Assembly (NCBI GenBank): GCA_002951995.1
Contig: CP019797.1
Location: 1,348,501-1,412,500, forward strand
From: Stenotrophomonas acidaminiphila
GTDB lineage: Bacteria; Pseudomonadota; Gammaproteobacteria; Xanthomonadales; Xanthomonadaceae
Direction of reading: 5' to 3'
DNA length: 64,000 bases
In this document: one piece after another, positions 27,756 through 36,457 of the stretch
Numbering within the stretch: the stretch's first letter is position 1
Layout of the letters: every line of letters starts with the position of its first letter
The notes under the pieces: model-generated
What the model was told of the DNA's origin: nothing
Databases searched by the model: none
What the model saw: the letters and a program-made list of their open reading frames with translations, nothing else
Position numbers and translations under genes: made by a program

Positions 27756-28629
27756 GCGTCGTCCTGCGGGTCGGGCGGCAGCACGGTGACGTGGAAGGCC
27801 TGCACCCGCCGCGCGTTGGCGCGCGCCACCCGGAACACGAAACGGTCCAGGGTGAGTTCGTCGCCGATCTCGGGCAGGTGGCCGATGGCCTCGGTGACCA
27901 GCCCGCCGATGGTGTCGTAGTCGTCGTCGGAGAACCCGGCGCCGAAGCGTTCGTTGAAGTCCTCGATCGCGGTCAGCGCGTCGACCACGTAGCGGCCGTC
28001 GGCCTGGATGGCGATCTGCGCGGTGTGGTCCTCGGCCTCGTCATGCTCGTCGTCGATCTGGCCGACGATCTGCTCAAGCACGTCCTCGATGGTGACCAGC
28101 CCGGCGACGCCGCCGTACTCGTCCACCACGATCGCCATGTGGTTGCGCGAGAGCCGGAACTCCTTGAGCAGCACGTTGAGCTTCTTGGACTCGGGGATCA
28201 GTACCGCCGGGCGCAGCAGCTCGCGGATGCTGGCGTGGCTGTTGTCGGCGACGACGCCGCGCAGCAGGTCCTTGGCCAGCAGGATGCCGAGCACGTCGTC
28301 CTTGTTCTCGCCGTGCACGGGGAAGCGCGAATGGCCGGACTCGACCACCTGCTTCATCAGTTCCAGGAACGGCTGCTCGACCGGAAGGGACACCATCTGC
28401 GAGCGCGGGATCATCACGTCGCCGACGGTCAGCTCGGCCACCGCGATGGCGCCTTCCATCATGCGCAGGGTGTCGGCGGCGATCAGGCCGTCCTGCTCGG
28501 CCGTCTGCAGCACGGCCACCAGTTCGTCGCGGGTATGGGGTTCGCCGGAGAAGGCCGCGCTCAGGCGTTCAAGCCAGCCGCGTTTCTTTTCGCCCAGCTC
28601 CGGGGGGTACTACTGTCGTCTTCGGACAT
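27752..28629 (-). pseudogene. corC: CorC/YbeX CBS-domain protein, frameshifted near its start (probably a base-calling deletion)
   Basis: A cytoplasmic protein with two CBS domains (about residues 60-190, with VMIPRSQMVSL and DEYGGVAGLVTIEDVLEQIVG) and a C-terminal CorC/HlyC domain. The natural ATG at 28627-28629 opens MSEDDSSTP but the frame fails after about ten codons. Adding one base to the run of six G at 28602-28607 joins it to PELGEKKRGWLERLSAAF and the rest, 292 codons in all, the usual length. Without repair only an internal GTG start at 28519 remains. CorC/YbeX is linked to magnesium homeostasis and ribosome maturation with YbeY and YbeZ. Confidence 0.88.
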
Positions 28630-28698
28630 CTCTTCGTTCAGGGCACCCGGCGGACCGGGCGGTGCGGAAAGTCTAGCAGGATGTCCGCGCGCGCCCGC

Positions 28699-29301
28699 TC
28701 AGCCCGGCGGCGTGTCCGCCTTGGCGCCCGCGGCGGGGGGCGGCAGCTCGTTCTCGGCCGGCAGATCCAGGCTGTAGGTGCAGCCGGCCAGGGTCTTCCC
28801 AGGGTGCGATTTGACGTTGGACACGCTCAGGATCACCGACTCGATCAGCGCCTCGCCGGTGCTGGCGTCGTTCACGTCGCGGCTGACCAGTTCGCGGCCG
28901 GCCATGAACTTGCCGTCGGCGTCATAGCCGGTTTCCAGCTCCAGCGCCGTGGCCAGCGGCCGCGGATCGGCGAGGTCGAGGATCGCCATGATGCTGGAGC
29001 CGGCCATGGCGATATGGTCGGACGTATGCCCGAACACGGTCACCGGCGTGTTCAGCATGTACTCGTTCATGAACAGGTTGCCCTGCGGCAGCGGCCGCCA
29101 GCCCAGGGCCACCGCCTTGAGCGGATCGGCGGCGATCGGCGCCAGCGCGACGAACTCGCTCACGCTCTGGCGGCACTCGATCAGGGCGGGCAGGTCGATG
29201 GCCGGGTCGGCCGATGCGGTGGCCGGCAGCGCGGCGGCGAGCAGCAGTGGCAGCGGGCGGATCGTGGGCACGAGGGGCAGGGTGGTCGCAGGGGCCCCCA
29301 C
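28699..29301 (-). CDS. Hypothetical exported protein
   Basis: A 200-residue protein I do not recognise. The N-terminus has a signal peptide (hydrophobic PLPLLLAAALPATASA, cleavage near residue 31). The mature part has two Cys (in IECRQS and LAGCTY) that could form a disulfide, a hydrophobic block around HIAMAGSSIMAILD and a Pro/Ala-rich tail. High third-position GC supports coding. It lies between corC and the membrane protein at 29306, four bases from the latter, so the two are probably co-transcribed. Confidence 0.65.
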   Translation of the reverse strand: MGAPATTLPLVPTIRPLPLLLAAALPATASADPAIDLPALIECRQSVSEFVALAPIAADPLKAVALGWRPLPQGNLFMNEYMLNTPVTVFGHTSDHIAMAGSSIMAILDLADPRPLATALELETGYDADGKFMAGRELVSRDVNDASTGEALIESVILSVSNVKSHPGKTLAGCTYSLDLPAENELPPPAAGAKADTPPG

Positions 29302-29305
29302 GTTA

Positions 29306-29821
29306 TCAGTGCGCGCTCATCCGCCGCCACAGCCAGCCGCCGCCCCAACCCAGCAGGCGCCCCAGCAGGATCAGCGGAACCGCCAGCAGCGTGCACAGCG
29401 CCAGCAGTGTTGCCGCCGCGCCGATCGCCCGCAGGACCAGCGCCGTGTTGATGGGAAGGGTGAATGCCGCCTGGGCCGCATCGAGCCGCGGAGCCAGGGC
29501 GAAGTACGCCGCCGCCAGCGCGAACGCCAGGCCCAGCGTCAGCGGCGATGCACGGAAGAACCGCAGCGTTGCCACCGGGCGCCCGACGAACAGGCGGGCG
29601 ATCGCTCGCCAGCCCAGCGGCGCCGTCAACAGCGCCACTACCACCACGGCCAGCGCCCATGTGTCGGGAATCGTGCGCGGACCGAAGACAGGCGCAAGCA
29701 GCGACAGATAACAGGTGGCCGCGAACGACACCAGGAACACCGTGGCGGACAGCATGCGCACGACCTGCCCGATGCGATGGCGTGGAGCGGATGGAAGCGG
29801 GGCCTGCGTGTGGTCGTTCAT
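29306..29821 (-). CDS. Hypothetical inner-membrane protein
   Basis: 171 residues with about four membrane segments (roughly residues 21-41, 51-67, 83-103 and 122-150). No family recognised. The ATG at 29821 (MNDHTQ) is preferred to an upstream start at 29881. It ends four bases before the exported protein gene at 28699-29301. Both sit between ybeY and corC, which are usually adjacent, so they look like a later addition to this operon. Confidence 0.65.
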   Translation of the reverse strand: MNDHTQAPLPSAPRHRIGQVVRMLSATVFLVSFAATCYLSLLAPVFGPRTIPDTWALAVVVVALLTAPLGWRAIARLFVGRPVATLRFFRASPLTLGLAFALAAAYFALAPRLDAAQAAFTLPINTALVLRAIGAAATLLALCTLLAVPLILLGRLLGWGGGWLWRRMSAH

Positions 29822-29896
29822 CCTGAATGACTCCGTGGCGGTGGCTGGCGCGATTGAATGATGGATCGCCGCCGGTTTCAACCCGGGGGGTGGCGG

Positions 29897-30382
29897 TCAG
29901 CGCTCGCCGGCGTAGGGGTCGGCGATGCCCAGCTCGGCCAGGATCTCGCGCTCGAGCTGTTCCATCGCCTCGGCTTCCTTGTCGTCCTCGTGGTCCCAGC
30001 CGAGCAGGTGCAGTACGCCGTGCACGGTCAGGTGCGCGTAGTGCGCGTTGAGCGCCTTGCGCTGCTCACCGGCTTCGCGCGCCACCACCGGCGCGCAGAT
30101 CACCAGGTCGCCAAGCAGCGGGAACTTGACGCCCTTGGGCAGTCCTTCGGGAATCTCGGCCGGGAAACTGAGCACGTTGGTGGCGTAATCCTTGCCGCGG
30201 TAATGGCGGTTCAGCGAGCGGCCTTCGCGGGCATCGACCAGGCGGATCGCCAGGTCGGCCTCGCGGATCCGCCCCTCCAGTGCCGCGGCGACCCAGCGCC
30301 GGAAACTCACCGCGGCCGGCAACCCGGCGCGGGGCAGGGCGTAGCTGACGGCGACATCGAGACGGACGGGGCCCTTGGTCAT
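29897..30382 (-). CDS. ybeY: Endoribonuclease YbeY, 16S rRNA maturation factor
   Basis: 161 residues of the UPF0054 family, a zinc-dependent RNase that takes part in 16S rRNA 3'-end processing and ribosome quality control. The metal motif HxxxHxxxxxH is [11 protein letters not shown] (about residues 119-129). Other family stretches are [18 protein letters not shown] and [11 protein letters not shown]. Length is normal. In many gammaproteobacteria it forms phoH/ybeZ-ybeY-ybeX(corC); here extra genes lie on both sides. Confidence 0.95.
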   Translation of the reverse strand: MTKGPVRLDVAVSYALPRAGLPAAVSFRRWVAAALEGRIREADLAIRLVDAREGRSLNRHYRGKDYATNVLSFPAEIPEGLPKGVKFPLLGDLVICAPVVAREAGEQRKALNAHYAHLTVHGVLHLLGWDHEDDKEAEAMEQLEREILAELGIADPYAGER

Positions 30383-30717
30383 GGCAGTTCCAGCGATCAG
30401 GCAGTGCGGAGACGCACAGTATCGCGCGCATGCCGTTTCACCGCGACTTCCACGGGGCCGCGTCGAGGGCGAAGCCCACGCTCGCGGCGCTGGCGCACCG
30501 GTCGACGATGCCGGCTTCTCCGGCAGCGCGGTGATCCGGTGCCCCGGTGTGGCGCTTCCGGCGCCGCCACGGTGGAGTCATGCAGGGTGTCGTCGGCGCG
30601 GCCGGCGACGTTGGCGACCAGCGGCGCCGGGGCCCGCACGCGCACGGCCGGGTCGGCCAGCACGTTGGATTCACCCGGCCGAATACGCGCCTGCGCGGCC
30701 GAGGCGCGCAGCGTGAA
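30383..30717 (-). other. Intergenic region with fragments of codon-like sequence, no callable gene
   Basis: No complete gene. On the minus strand, 30570-30717 reads in the frame of the preceding weak gene as a stop-free stretch with high third-position GC (LRASAAQARIRPGES, then VLADPAVRVRAPAPLV), and 30438-30530 reads likewise in another frame ([18 protein letters not shown]). Together they look like a small broken gene, through decay or a missing base as elsewhere here. I could not find a start or assign a family. Confidence 0.3.
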
Positions 30718-31272
30718 TCAATTGAACTGCTTGTACAGCCGGTAGCCGTTTGAATCCGGCAGCCAGTCCGGCGGCGGCAGGCGCATGCCCAGCTGCGGTT
30801 TGTGCCCAGCGGGTTGCCCGGCCTCGGCCTTGGCCGTGAGCACCGCCGGGTCGATGCCGTGGGCGGGTGGCGTGTTGCCCGTCTCCGGCGGGGTCAGCGG
30901 AAACGTGCCCTGGCGCAGTTCGCGCAACTGCATGCAGGTGTCTGGCGCGCCTGCCAGCCGCAGCTGCCGGCGGAAGGCTTGCCATGCCGCCCCCGCCCGC
31001 GGCGGCCTGCGGCATCGGGCTGGATCGACCTGCATGTCGACGCGGACCTGCGGGTGATCCTGCAGCGCATGGCGGAATCCCGCGCGCGCATGTTCCCGCT
31101 GCGGGTTGAAGCGGCTTTCTTCGCGCTCGAAATCGCCGGCCCGCCCGGGCGCGACCGTCGCAGCCGGTTTGCAGGCAGGCGCACGCATCGCGGCATTCCG
31201 GTGGCGGCGGCCGCCGGAATGCCGGTGGCAACGGCCAACAGCCCCCGGTGACAACGCACGCGGAAGGGCCAT
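30718..31272 (-). CDS. Hypothetical protein, possibly frameshifted near its N-terminus
   Basis: A 184-residue frame between ybeY and phoH. From about residue 45 on, third-position GC is high and the protein looks natural (REESRFNPQREH, VRVDMQVDPARC, then a Pro-rich tail LPPPDWLPDSNGYRLYKQFN). GGGAGG precedes the ATG at 31270-31272 at good spacing. The first 30 residues are odd, whereas another frame there gives a signal-peptide-like LLAVATGIPAAAATG. One base gained and one lost would join the two, giving an exported protein. No family recognised. Confidence 0.45.
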   Translation of the reverse strand: MALPRALSPGAVGRCHRHSGGRRHRNAAMRAPACKPAATVAPGRAGDFEREESRFNPQREHARAGFRHALQDHPQVRVDMQVDPARCRRPPRAGAAWQAFRRQLRLAGAPDTCMQLRELRQGTFPLTPPETGNTPPAHGIDPAVLTAKAEAGQPAGHKPQLGMRLPPPDWLPDSNGYRLYKQFN

Positions 31273-31311
31273 GGCACCTCCCGTGCGGGTCGGTGCCGGG
31301 CGTGCTGGCCG

Positions 31312-32295
31312 TTACCCGGCCGCGGGGTTGACCCGCTGCAGGTCGCGGCGGTCGTAGGCGCTGACGATGCGCGCCACCAGCGGGTGGCGGACCACGTCGC
31401 GCGATTCGAAGAAGGTGAAGCTCACGCCCTCGACGTCGCGCAGCACCTCGATGGCGTCGCGCAGCCCGGATTTGACGTGCTTGGGCAGGTCGGTCTGGGT
31501 GAGGTCGCCGGTGACCACCGCGGTCGAGCCGAAGCCCAGCCGGGTCAGGAACATCTTCATCTGCTCGATGGTGGTGTTCTGGGCTTCGTCCAGGATCACG
31601 AAGGCGTCGTTGAGCGTGCGCCCGCGCATGTACGCCAGCGGCGCGATCTCGATGACGTTCTTCTCCAGCAGCTTGGCGACCTTCTCCACGCCCAGCATCT
31701 CGTACAGCGCGTCGTACAGCGGGCGCAGGTAGGGGTCGACCTTCTGGGTGAGGTCGCCGGGCAGGAAGCCCAGCTTCTCGCCGGCCTCCACCGCCGGGCG
31801 CACCAGGATCAGCCGCTGCACGCGCGATTCGTTCAGCGCCTCCACCGCCATGGCCACCGCCAGGAAGGTCTTGCCGGTGCCGGCCGGGCCGATGCCGAAG
31901 TTGATGTCGTGGGTGGCGATCTGGTGCAGGTAGCGCGACTGGTTCTGGCCGCGGCCGCGCACGGTGCCGCGCTTGACCTTGATCGCCACGTCCTGCGCCT
32001 CGTAGGCGCGCTCGGCCACCTGTTCGACATTGGCGCGGCTCAGCAGCAGATGGATGGCGTGGCTGTCCAGGGTGGTGCCGGCGGCCTCGTCGTAGAGCGC
32101 CTTGAGCAGGCGCTCGGCTTCGCCGGCGGCCTTGCCCGGGCCGCTGACGCGGAACACGTTGCCGCGGTTGGCGATCTGCACGCCCAGGCGCAGCTCGATC
32201 TGGCGCAGGTTCTCGTCGAACGGGCCGGCGAGGTTGGCCAGCCGCTCGTTGTCGGCCGGGTCGAGGGTGAAATCGTGGTGGATGGTCGCAGTCAT
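31312..32295 (-). CDS. phoH: PhoH-like ATPase (YbeZ)
   Basis: 327 residues: an N-terminal KH-like region (about residues 15-80) and a PhoH ATPase domain with Walker A GPAGTGKT (about residues 136-143), Walker [10 protein letters not shown] and the [10 protein letters not shown] segment. PhoH/YbeZ is an RNA-associated NTPase that works with YbeY. It normally follows miaB directly; here a four-gene efflux cassette on the opposite strand separates them. It is divergent from the TetR gene, with the operator-like repeat at 32463-32486 in the shared 197-bp gap. Confidence 0.95.
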   Translation of the reverse strand: MTATIHHDFTLDPADNERLANLAGPFDENLRQIELRLGVQIANRGNVFRVSGPGKAAGEAERLLKALYDEAAGTTLDSHAIHLLLSRANVEQVAERAYEAQDVAIKVKRGTVRGRGQNQSRYLHQIATHDINFGIGPAGTGKTFLAVAMAVEALNESRVQRLILVRPAVEAGEKLGFLPGDLTQKVDPYLRPLYDALYEMLGVEKVAKLLEKNVIEIAPLAYMRGRTLNDAFVILDEAQNTTIEQMKMFLTRLGFGSTAVVTGDLTQTDLPKHVKSGLRDAIEVLRDVEGVSFTFFESRDVVRHPLVARIVSAYDRRDLQRVNPAAG

Positions 32296-32462
32296 GGGTC
32301 CAGAAATGGTGCCGGCGCGCCCGGTATCAATGCCGCCGGGGCGAGGGTGGGCATCTTCTCACTTCCGGTCCGCGCGCTGTCCGGGGCGGTGGCGGGCTTC
32401 CGGTGGTTGGGGCATGGCGCGAAGACGACCGACCGGGAGGACTGCACCGGATCATCATTGAA

Positions 32463-32486
32463 ATTTAATTGTTCGTTGAATTAAAT
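32463..32486. promoter_or_regulatory. Inverted repeat, likely operator of the adjacent TetR-family regulator
   Basis: ATTTAATT, an 8-bp spacer, AATTAAAT: a perfect 8-bp inverted repeat in one of the few AT-rich patches of the window. It ends 6 bp before the ATG of the TetR gene, over the expected ribosome-binding region. TetR regulators usually repress their own operon through such palindromes, so binding here would shut off regulator and efflux genes together. Size and position fit; the protein-site match is inferred. Confidence 0.65.
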
Positions 32487-32492
32487 GTGGCG

Positions 32493-33197
32493 ATGAAACG
32501 TTCCCGGTCCACGACACCCGCCACTACCGCCAAGCCCGCCGCGCAGGCGCGCCCGCCGCGCAGGCGCGCACCGGGGCGGCGGCCCGGCGCCGATGCCGTC
32601 GACCTGCGCGAACGGCTGCTGGACGCGGCGCTGGCCTGCTTCGTCGCCCAGGGCATCGGCGCCACCTCGCTGCGCGACATCGCCCGTCGCGCCGGCGTGA
32701 CGCCAGCGCTGCTCCACTATTACTTCGGCGACAAGCTGCAACTGCGCCAGGCGGTGGTGGCCGAACGGCTGTGGCCGGTGATGGCCGAGGTCCATGCCGG
32801 GGTGGGCGGGGCGGGCGACGACGTGGCGGCGATAGTGGCCGCCTTCGTCGCTGGCATCACCCGCGCGGTGGCGGCCAATCCGTGGTTGCCGACGCTGTGG
32901 GTAAGGGAAATCCTCTGCGAAGGTGGTGCCCTGCGCGGGATGATGCTGGAGCAGGCCGGGCCGTTGCTGCCGCGCCTGCTGATGCAGCGGTTGAGCGCAG
33001 CGCAACAGGCCGGGCGGCTCGCCCCGGCGCTGGATCCGCGGCTGCTGGTGGTGTCGATGGTGGGGCTGACGATGTTCCCGCTGGCCAGTGCGCCGATCTG
33101 GCAGCAGCTGTTCGGCGCCGGGGAGCTGGGGGCCGATGCAGTGCAGCGGCATGCGATGGCGGTGTTGACGCGCGTTCTGGAGCCGGGGCATGAATGA
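32493..33197 (+). CDS. TetR/AcrR-family transcriptional regulator
   Basis: 234 residues. After a basic, Ala/Pro-rich tail of about 35 residues comes the TetR DNA-binding domain (LLDAALACFVAQGIGATSLRDIARRAGVTPALLHYYFGDK, here split for length: helix-turn-helix core TSLRDIARRAGV). The C-terminal ligand domain is all-helical. ATG 32493 is chosen; the frame could begin at 32469 but that would overlap the operator. The gene overlaps the next by 8 bases. Regulator plus HlyD-type protein, ATPase and permease resembles the E. coli cecR-ybhGFSR drug-efflux system. Confidence 0.9.
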   Translation: MKRSRSTTPATTAKPAAQARPPRRRAPGRRPGADAVDLRERLLDAALACFVAQGIGATSLRDIARRAGVTPALLHYYFGDKLQLRQAVVAERLWPVMAEVHAGVGGAGDDVAAIVAAFVAGITRAVAANPWLPTLWVREILCEGGALRGMMLEQAGPLLPRLLMQRLSAAQQAGRLAPALDPRLLVVSMVGLTMFPLASAPIWQQLFGAGELGADAVQRHAMAVLTRVLEPGHE

Positions 33198-34155
33198 CCG
33201 GGGCAACCCCGTGGCATGGGTGTTGGTGCTGGCGCTGGCGGGCTGTTCGCAGCAGGCGCCGCAGGCGCTGGGCACGCTGGAATGGGACCGGGTGACGGTG
33301 CCGGCGCCGGTGTCCGAGCGCATCGTGCGCCTGGATGTGCGCGAAGGCCAACGGGTCGCCGCCGGGGCGCCGCTGCTGCAGCTGGAACCGGCGCAGACCC
33401 GGGCGCAGCTGGATGCGCTGCAGGCGCGGGTGCAGCAGAGCGACGCCGCACTGCTGGAACTGCGCCATGGCCCGCGCAGCGAAGATATCGACCAGGCCCG
33501 CGCGGCGCTGGCCGCCGCGCAGGCGCAGGCGCGCCAAGCGCAGGCGTACCTTGCGCGACTGCGGCCCCTGGCGCAGCGCCAGTTGGTGGCGCCGGCGGAG
33601 CTGGATCGCGCGCTGGCCGCCGCGCGCAGCGCACAGGCGCAGGTGCGGCAGGCCGCGGCGGCGCTGGACGAACGCCTGCACGGCAGCCGCAGCGAGCAAC
33701 TGGCGCAGGGCGAGGCCGCGCTGGCGGCAGCCCGGGCCGCGGCCGCGACGCAATCGCTGCTGCTGGACAAGCTGACCCTGGTGGCCCCGCGTGCCGGTCG
33801 CGTCGACAGCCTTCCCTACAAGCTCGGCGACCAGCCGGCGGTGGGCGCGCCGCTGGCGGTGCTGCTGGTGGGGGAGGCGCCCTACGCGCGCGTCTACCTG
33901 CCGCAGGCGCTGCGCAACCGGCTGCAGGTGGGCGATCCGCTGCGGGTGCAGCTGCAGCCGGCCGGTCCGGTGTTCGCCGGCCGGGTGCGCATGATCCGCA
34001 GCGACCCGGTGTTCACCCCGTACTTCGCGCTGACCGGGCAGGACGCCGAGCGCCTGAGTTACCTGGCCGAGATCAGCCTGGGCAGCGACGCGGCGGCGCT
34101 GCCGGTGGGGGCCCCGGTACGGGTGCTGGCCGACGCCGCGGTGGGCGCGCGCTGA
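33190..34155 (+). CDS. HlyD/YbhG-type membrane fusion lipoprotein
   Basis: 321 residues. The start has a lipobox (LALAGC, Cys about residue 18). Then a lipoyl half (VRLDVREGQRVAAGAPLLQLEP), a long coiled coil (about residues 65-190, with the YbhG-like ELRHGPRSEDIDQARAALA repeat seen twice in related form) and the returning half (LVAPRAGRVDSLPYKLGDQP), followed by a beta-barrel. It would link the ABC permease to an outer-membrane channel; none is encoded nearby, so a chromosomal TolC is probably shared. Confidence 0.9.
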   Translation: MNDRGNPVAWVLVLALAGCSQQAPQALGTLEWDRVTVPAPVSERIVRLDVREGQRVAAGAPLLQLEPAQTRAQLDALQARVQQSDAALLELRHGPRSEDIDQARAALAAAQAQARQAQAYLARLRPLAQRQLVAPAELDRALAAARSAQAQVRQAAAALDERLHGSRSEQLAQGEAALAAARAAAATQSLLLDKLTLVAPRAGRVDSLPYKLGDQPAVGAPLAVLLVGEAPYARVYLPQALRNRLQVGDPLRVQLQPAGPVFAGRVRMIRSDPVFTPYFALTGQDAERLSYLAEISLGSDAAALPVGAPVRVLADAAVGAR

Positions 34156-35102
34156 TGGACGGCGCCGGCGTCGCGATCCGCGCGCGCGGCCTGAGCCGGC
34201 GCTTCGGCGCGCTGCGGGCGGTGGACGGCATCGACCTGGACGTGCCGCGCCGCCAGGTGTACGGCTTCCTGGGGCCGAACGGTTCGGGCAAGTCCACCAC
34301 CATCCGCATGCTGTGCGGCCTGCTCACGCCCAGCGCCGGCGAGATCGAGGTGCTGGGCCTGCGCATTCCCGCGCAGGCCGAGGCGCTGCGCAGCCGCATC
34401 GGCTACATGACGCAGAAGTTCTCGCTGTTCGACGACCTGGGCGTGCGCGAGAACCTGGAGTTCATGGCGGCCGTGCACGACCTGCCGGGAGCGCAGGCGC
34501 GGCGGCGCATCGACACGCTGGTCGAGCAATACCGTTTCCAGGACCGGCAGAAGCAGCTGGCCGGCACCCTGAGCGGTGGCCAGAAGCAGCGCCTGGCGCT
34601 GGCCGCGGCGGTCATCCACCAGCCGGAACTGCTGTTCCTGGACGAGCCCACCAGCGCGGTGGACCCCGAATCGCGCCGCGATTTCTGGGAAAAGCTGTTC
34701 GAACTGGCCGATGCCGGCACCACCCTGCTGGTCTCCACCCATTACATGGACGAGGCCGAGCGCTGCCACCGCATCGCCATCCTCGACCGTGGCGTGCTGG
34801 TGGCCGACGGCACCCCGGCCGAGCTCACCGCGCGGCTGGCCGGGCGCACGCTCGTGGTCGACGCCGATCCGCCGCGGCAGGCCGCGCGGGTGCTGGCGGC
34901 CTGCGCCGGCGTGGCCAGCGTGGCGCAGATCGGCAACCGCCTGCGCGTGCTGCTGGATCCCGGTGCCGCGCCGGCGCCACTGGCCGAAGCGCTGCAGGCG
35001 GCGGGCATCGCCGCGCGCATGCACCCCCAGCCCGCCAGCCTGGAAGACGTGTTCGTCGCCGCGACCCGCCAGCGGCCGGCTGCCGCCCGGGACGAGGCAT
35101 GA
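34155..35102 (+). CDS. ABC efflux transporter ATP-binding protein
   Basis: 315 residues: Walker A GPNGSGKSTT (about residues 40-49), Q loop in GYMTQKFSLFDDLGVREN, signature LSGGQKQRLALAAAV, Walker B LLFLDEPTSAVDP and switch His in STHYMDEAERC. The YMTQKFSLF wording is that of YbhF-type exporters. Only one ATPase domain is present, whereas E. coli YbhF has two. Start overlaps the previous stop (TGATG) and the stop overlaps the permease start (ATGA). Confidence 0.93.
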   Translation: MDGAGVAIRARGLSRRFGALRAVDGIDLDVPRRQVYGFLGPNGSGKSTTIRMLCGLLTPSAGEIEVLGLRIPAQAEALRSRIGYMTQKFSLFDDLGVRENLEFMAAVHDLPGAQARRRIDTLVEQYRFQDRQKQLAGTLSGGQKQRLALAAAVIHQPELLFLDEPTSAVDPESRRDFWEKLFELADAGTTLLVSTHYMDEAERCHRIAILDRGVLVADGTPAELTARLAGRTLVVDADPPRQAARVLAACAGVASVAQIGNRLRVLLDPGAAPAPLAEALQAAGIAARMHPQPASLEDVFVAATRQRPAAARDEA

Positions 35103-36187
35103 AGCTGCGCCGCCTGCTGGGGGTGATGCGCAAGGAGCTGCGGCAGATGCGGCGCGACCGCATCACCCTGGCGATGATCATCGGCATCCCGGTGATGCAG
35201 CTGCTGCTGTTCGGCTACGCCATCAACACCAACCTGCGCGATCTGTCCGCGGGTATCGCCGACCAGGCCCGCACCTCGGCCTCGCGGATGCTGGCGCGTG
35301 ACATCGTGGCCAGCGGCGTGGTGGCGCCGGCGCTGGAGGTGGCGACGCCGCGGCAACTGGTGGACGCGATGCGCCGCGGCGAGATCAGCATCGGCATCGT
35401 CATCCCGCCCGACTACGAGCGCCGCCGCGCCGAAGGCCGCGAAGCGCTGCAGATCCTGGTCGACGGCAGTGACAACGCGGTGCAGAGTGCGGCCGCGCAG
35501 CTGGCGCGGATGCCGCTGGACGGCATGGCGTTCGACCCGCTGGCGCCGACCCCGGTCAGCGTGGTCGCCTTCTACAACCCGCAGCGCAGTTCGGCGACCA
35601 ACATCGTACCGGGGCTGGTGGGGGTGATCCTGACCATGACCATGGTGCTGTTCACCGCGGTGGCGATCGTGCGCGAACGCGAACGCGGCAACATGGAACT
35701 GCTGATCGCCACGCCGCTGACCAGCGCCGAGCTGATGGTCGGCAAGGTCGTTCCCTACGTGGTGGTCGGGCTGGTGCAGACCAGCATGGTGCTGGCACTG
35801 GGCGCGTGGTGCTTCCACGTGCCCATGGGGGGCAGCCTGTGGCATGTGTTCATCGCCGCCAGCCTGCTGATCGTCGCCAACCTGGCGCTGGGGCTGCTGA
35901 TATCGACCCGCGCGCAGTCGCAGTTCCAGGCGATGCAGATGACCTTCTTCCTGTTCCTGCCGTCGATCCTGCTGTCCGGCTTCATGTTCCCGTTCGCGGG
36001 CATGCCGCGTCCGGTGCAATGGCTGGCGGAGCTGCTGCCGCTGACCCATTTCCTGCGCCTGGTGCGCGGGGTGATGCTGCGTGGCGCCAGCCTGTGGGAG
36101 CTGTGGCCCGATGCGCTGGCGCTGCTGGTCTTCAGTGCGGTGATGATGGCAGGCGCGATCCTGCGCTTCCGCAAGCGGCTGGACTGA
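35099..36187 (+). CDS. ABC efflux transporter permease (ABC-2 type, YbhR/YbhS-like)
   Basis: 362 residues: one N-terminal membrane segment (about residues 23-43), a periplasmic domain of about 130 residues and five C-terminal segments (from about residue 175). ERERGNMELLIATPLTSAELMVGK and the late GFMFPFAGMPRPVQWLAELLPLTHFLRLVRG are typical of ABC-2 drug exporters. Only one permease gene is present where E. coli has two (ybhS, ybhR), so a homodimer is expected. Last gene of the cassette. Confidence 0.92.
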   Translation: MKLRRLLGVMRKELRQMRRDRITLAMIIGIPVMQLLLFGYAINTNLRDLSAGIADQARTSASRMLARDIVASGVVAPALEVATPRQLVDAMRRGEISIGIVIPPDYERRRAEGREALQILVDGSDNAVQSAAAQLARMPLDGMAFDPLAPTPVSVVAFYNPQRSSATNIVPGLVGVILTMTMVLFTAVAIVRERERGNMELLIATPLTSAELMVGKVVPYVVVGLVQTSMVLALGAWCFHVPMGGSLWHVFIAASLLIVANLALGLLISTRAQSQFQAMQMTFFLFLPSILLSGFMFPFAGMPRPVQWLAELLPLTHFLRLVRGVMLRGASLWELWPDALALLVFSAVMMAGAILRFRKRLD

Positions 36188-36200
36188 GCATGCGGCGCGG

Positions 36201-36359
36201 TTGTCCACCGTGGGTGTGGATGCGCGCGCGACGAACCTGTGGATAGCTGCGCGCGCGCCTTGCGTGGCAAGCGGTTGCCGGTGGTGGTGAAAATCTGTCC
36301 ACGTGGCGCGGGGTTGTCCACAGCGGATGTGGATGAGGCCCGGGCGAACATGTGGATAA
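36201..36359. repeat. Duplicated array of DnaA-box-like sites (two copies, 113-bp period)
   Basis: Seven 9-mers close to TTATCCACA lie in 159 bp: 36201 TTGTCCACC, 36215 TGTGGATGC, 36238 TGTGGATAG, 36295 CTGTCCACG, 36314 TTGTCCACA, 36328 TGTGGATGA and 36351 TGTGGATAA (a perfect box on the minus strand). The first three and the last three recur with the same orientation and an exact 113-bp offset, so a block of about 46 bp is duplicated. It occupies most of the 270-bp gap between the convergent permease and miaB genes. Binding of DnaA is inferred, not shown. Confidence 0.7.
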
Positions 36360-36457
36360 GCCGTGGCGGCCGTTGCCGCACAAGGCGGCGCACGGGCTGG
36401 CCAGGAACTGGCCAGCGGCCGCGCGCACCGGCAGCCCGGGGGGCAGCCGGCTACGGC

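Noticed and set aside
36201..36359. Chromosomal replication origin
   Set aside because: The DnaA-like boxes lie between an efflux permease gene and miaB; none of the usual origin neighbours (dnaA, dnaN, rpmH, gidA) is present and no AT-rich unwinding region is visible.
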